Positions 61,109 to 64,000 of a stretch of 64,000 nt of DNA are shown piece after piece; position 1 is the stretch's first letter, and every line of letters begins with the position of its first letter. Where the stretch lies: assembly GCA_963734055.1 (NCBI GenBank), contig CAVTFQ010000007.1, forward strand, positions 186,001-250,000, written 5' to 3'. Both the position numbers and the translations under genes were made by a program. The notes below the pieces were generated by a model. It worked only from the letters and a program-made list of their open reading frames with translations, was not told the origin of the DNA and ran no database searches. The DNA comes from CAIWHR01 sp963734055. GTDB lineage: Bacteria; Pseudomonadota; Gammaproteobacteria; Burkholderiales; Casimicrobiaceae.

Positions 61109-64000
61109 ATGCCGTACCTCCTCACGTTGCGCGGGCGCCGCGCGCTATCGCCGTTTCGCGTCGACAAGCTAGAGGCCGCGTTCGCGGCAGCCCGTCCCGG
61201 GCACACCCTCGGCCGCATCGCCGCCACGTTCTGGCATTTCGTCGAAGTCGAGCGCGAGTTCGAGGCGAGCGAGCGAGCGACCCTCGAACGGCTCCTGACC
61301 TACGGCCCGCACGACGACCGTGCCGTCGACGAGGGCGTGCTCGTGCTCGTCGTACCGCGTCCCGGGACGATCTCGCCGTGGTCGTCGAAGGCGACCGACA
61401 TTGCCCGCAACTGCGGCCTGGCCGCGATCAGGCGCGTCGAGCGCGGTGTCGTCTATCGGATCGCCGCGCCGGACGGCACGCTGGCCGACGCGGATCGCGC
61501 GGCGCTCCTTCCGCTCCTGCACGACCGGATGACCGAGGCGGTGCTCGACTCGCTCGACCGGGCCTCCGTCCTGTTCGAGCACGTCGCACCCCGGCCGCTG
61601 ACGACGATTCCGCTTCTGGCCGAAGGTCGCGCGGCGATCGAGCGGGCGAATGCGGAGCTCGGCCTCGCGCTCGCGCCCGACGAGATCGAATACCTGGAAG
61701 CAAACTTCCGCCGCGCGGCCCGCGACCCGACCGACGTCGAGCTCACGATGTTCGCGCAGGCCAACTCCGAGCACTGCCGCCACAAGATCTTCAATGCCGA
61801 CTGGATCGTCGACGGCGTGCGCCGGGACGAGAGCCTGTTCGCGATGATCCGCCACACGCACGAGGTCCATCCGGACGGGACGGTGGTCGCCTACGCCGAC
61901 AACGCGGCCGTGATCGAGGGCTCGATCGTGCGTCGGTTCTATCCGAACGGAGACGGCCGCTACGCCGGCCACGACGAGCCCACGCACATCCTGATGAAGG
62001 TCGAGACGCACAACCATCCGACCGCGATCGCGCCTTTTGCGGGCGCCGCCACGGGATCGGGCGGCGAGATCCGGGACGAAGGGGCGACCGGGATCGGTGC
62101 AAAGCCGAAGGCCGGGCTCACCGGCTTCACCGTGTCGGACCTCCGGATCCCGTCGCTGCCGCAGCCGTGGGAATCCTCGTACGGCAAGCCCGACCGCATC
62201 GCCACGCCGCTGTCGATCATGCTCGAGGGGCCGATCGGCGGAGCGTCGTTCAACAACGAGTTCGGCCGGCCCAATATCCTGGGCTACTTCCGCACGTTCG
62301 AGCAGATCGTCGCAGGCGAAGCGCGCGGCTACCACAAGCCGATCATGATCGCAGGCGGGATCGGCAACATCGCCGCCGCGCACGCACACAAGGCGCCGAT
62401 CCCCGACGGCGCCCTGCTCATTCAGCTGGGCGGCCCGGGCATGCTGATCGGGATGGGCGGCGGCGCGGCATCGTCGATGGCGACGGGCGCGAACACCGCG
62501 GATCTCGACTTCGATTCCGTGCAGCGCGGCAACGCCGAGATCCAGCGCCGCGCGCAGGAGGTGATCGACCGGTGCTGGCAGCTCGGCGCCGGCAATCCGA
62601 TCCTGTCGATCCACGATGTCGGCGCCGGCGGGCTCTCCAACGCGTTCCCCGAGCTGGTCCATGGAGGGGGCGCGGGCGCCCGGTTCGACCTCCGGGCGGT
62701 GCCCTCGGAGGAGCCGGGGATGGCGCCGCGCGAGATCTGGTGCAACGAGGCGCAGGAGCGCTACGTGCTCGCGATCCGCGCCGACGACCTGCCGCGCTTC
62801 CGCGCGATCTGCGAGCGCGAGCGCTGCCCGTTCGCGGTCGTCGGCGACGCGACCGCGCGACACCGCCTCGTCGTCGCGGATCCGCACTTCGGCAACGCGC
62901 CGGTCGACATGGAGCTCGACGTGCTCCTCGGCAAGCCGCCCCGGATGACGCGCGACGTCGTTCACGTCGAGCGGAAGCTGCCGCCGCTCGATTTCGCGCG
63001 CGTCTCGGTGAAGGACGCCGCGTATCGCGTGCTGCAGGTGCCGTCCGTCGCCGACAAGACGTTCCTCGTCACGATCGGCGATCGCACCGTCGGCGGGATG
63101 ATTTCGCGCGACCCGATGGTCGGGCCGTGGCAGGTGCCCGTCGCCGATGTCGCCGTGACGCTGATGGGCTTCGACGGCTACGCGGGCGAGGCAATGGCCA
63201 TGGGCGAGCGCACGCCGCTCGCGCTGATCGACGCGCCCGCGTCGGGCCGCATGGCGGTCGGCGAGGCGATCACGAACATCGCCGCCGCCGGCATCGCGAA
63301 GCTCGGCGACGTCAAGCTCTCGGCGAACTGGATGGCGCCCGCCGGGCATCCGGGCGAGGACGCGGCGCTCTACGACACGGTCCGCGCAGTCGCGATGGAA
63401 CTCTGTCCCGCGCTCGGCGTCAGCATCCCCGTCGGCAAGGACTCGATGTCGATGCGCACGACGTGGCAGGAAGGCGACGTCGCGAAGGCCGTGACGGCGC
63501 CCGTGTCGCTCATCGTGTCGGCCTTCGCGCCGGTGCCCGACGCGCGCCGCGTGCTGACGCCGCTCCTCGTGCGCGATGCCGGCGACACCGTGCTGGTCTG
63601 GATCGATCTCTCCGCCGGCCGACTGCGGCTCGGCGGCTCGGCCCTCGCCCAGGCGCACGGGCAGCTCGGCCACCACGGTCCGGACGTCGACGACCCGGCG
63701 CGGCTCGCCGCCTTCTTCGACGCGATCCAGGTCCTGCAGCGCGACGATGCGCTTCTCGCCTACCACGACATCGGCGACGGCGGGTTGTTCGCCACGCTGG
63801 CCGAGATGGCGTTTGCCTCGCGTCGCGGGCTCGCGATCGAGCTGCCGAGGGCCCTCGAACCGCTGCCTGCGCTGTTCGCCGAGGAGCTGGGCGCGCTCGT
63901 GCAGGTGCGCGCGCGCGACGTTGCGGTGGTGGAAGCGCGGCTCTCGGCGGCGGGTCTCACGTTCCACGTGATCGGGGCTCCGACCGACGACAACCGCATC
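61109..64000 (+). CDS. purL: Phosphoribosylformylglycinamidine synthase, N-terminal 964 residues
   Basis: PurL converts FGAR and glutamine to FGAM in purine synthesis. The visible part covers the N-terminal PurS-like domain, the linker (TISPWSSKATDIARNCGL), and the first synthetase half (FAQANSEHCRHKIFNADW, METHNHPTAIAPF in the form VETHNHPTAI, GGEIRDEGATGIGAKPKAGL, GGGAASSMATG). The start of the second half (NIAAAGIAKLGDVKLSANWM, GVSIPVGKDSMSM) follows. The full enzyme is about 1300 residues, so the glutaminase domain lies beyond the right edge. ATG 61109 is used; GTG 61100 in the same frame is an alternative. The frame is open to the last base. Confidence 0.96.
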   Translation, partial: MPYLLTLRGRRALSPFRVDKLEAAFAAARPGHTLGRIAATFWHFVEVEREFEASERATLERLLTYGPHDDRAVDEGVLVLVVPRPGTISPWSSKATDIARNCGLAAIRRVERGVVYRIAAPDGTLADADRAALLPLLHDRMTEAVLDSLDRASVLFEHVAPRPLTTIPLLAEGRAAIERANAELGLALAPDEIEYLEANFRRAARDPTDVELTMFAQANSEHCRHKIFNADWIVDGVRRDESLFAMIRHTHEVHPDGTVVAYADNAAVIEGSIVRRFYPNGDGRYAGHDEPTHILMKVETHNHPTAIAPFAGAATGSGGEIRDEGATGIGAKPKAGLTGFTVSDLRIPSLPQPWESSYGKPDRIATPLSIMLEGPIGGASFNNEFGRPNILGYFRTFEQIVAGEARGYHKPIMIAGGIGNIAAAHAHKAPIPDGALLIQLGGPGMLIGMGGGAASSMATGANTADLDFDSVQRGNAEIQRRAQEVIDRCWQLGAGNPILSIHDVGAGGLSNAFPELVHGGGAGARFDLRAVPSEEPGMAPREIWCNEAQERYVLAIRADDLPRFRAICERERCPFAVVGDATARHRLVVADPHFGNAPVDMELDVLLGKPPRMTRDVVHVERKLPPLDFARVSVKDAAYRVLQVPSVADKTFLVTIGDRTVGGMISRDPMVGPWQVPVADVAVTLMGFDGYAGEAMAMGERTPLALIDAPASGRMAVGEAITNIAAAGIAKLGDVKLSANWMAPAGHPGEDAALYDTVRAVAMELCPALGVSIPVGKDSMSMRTTWQEGDVAKAVTAPVSLIVSAFAPVPDARRVLTPLLVRDAGDTVLVWIDLSAGRLRLGGSALAQAHGQLGHHGPDVDDPARLAAFFDAIQVLQRDDALLAYHDIGDGGLFATLAEMAFASRRGLAIELPRALEPLPALFAEELGALVQVRARDVAVVEARLSAAGLTFHVIGAPTDDNRI

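Overview
The window reads as a piece of a high-GC betaproteobacterial chromosome (Burkholderiales/Rhodocyclales-like). This is inferred from the strong GC bias at third positions, a tripartite-tricarboxylate (Bug-type) binding protein, a GltIJKL transporter, a CusCBA efflux operon, a BrnTA toxin pair and a fluoride riboswitch ahead of crcB. No rRNA, tRNA, IS element, prophage or CRISPR array was seen. Annotation is from reading alone; no database search was run.

Layout. 1-3.0 kb: the end of egtD, converging on selD-egtB (ergothioneine or possibly selenoneine chemistry). 3.0-11.0 kb: an operon of NfnA/NfnB-like flavo-iron-sulfur subunits, KorA and KorB (2-oxoacid:ferredoxin oxidoreductase) and a 736-residue unrecognised protein that looks like a TPP-dead pyruvate:ferredoxin oxidoreductase domain carrying a [4Fe-4S] tail. 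A candidate FNR-type site and a strong hairpin lie upstream. 11.0-18.0 kb: small exported proteins, a transporter remnant, two arylsulfatases sharing a C-T-A-G-R active-site motif, and a broken HAD phosphatase between them. 18.2-21.6 kb: a histidine kinase, a FixJ-like regulator and a lone receiver. 21.8-27.1 kb: a second, three-subunit 2-oxoacid:acceptor oxidoreductase whose subunit sizes match the 2-oxoglutarate:NADP+ enzyme described from Azoarcus; a 132-bp tandem repeat that carries copies of the korB start site interrupts it. 27.1-36.3 kb: brnTA, an AsmA protein and cusCBA. 36.4-41.8 kb: glucan phosphorylase and an iron alcohol dehydrogenase, divergent from a fusion protein whose C-terminal half resembles cyanobacterial acyl-ACP reductase. 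42-51.6 kb: a third sulfatase, a Bug protein, an SRAP protein, molybdopterin genes (mobB, moaD, moaE) running into KDG/KDGal kinases, and a small cupin operon. 51.6-55.7 kb: a deleted transporter, the fluoride riboswitch with crcB and a DUF190 gene, and two convergent frameshifted genes (quinone reductase, nnrDE). 55.9-64 kb: gltIJKL, guaC, small proteins and the first 964 codons of purL.

Taken together the region combines low-potential electron metabolism (two ferredoxin-linked 2-oxoacid oxidoreductases, NfnAB, molybdopterin synthesis) with thiol/selenium protection and metal or fluoride resistance. That fits a facultative organism of redox-variable habitats. Several frameshifts sit in genes normally intact, so some may be assembly indels rather than real decay.
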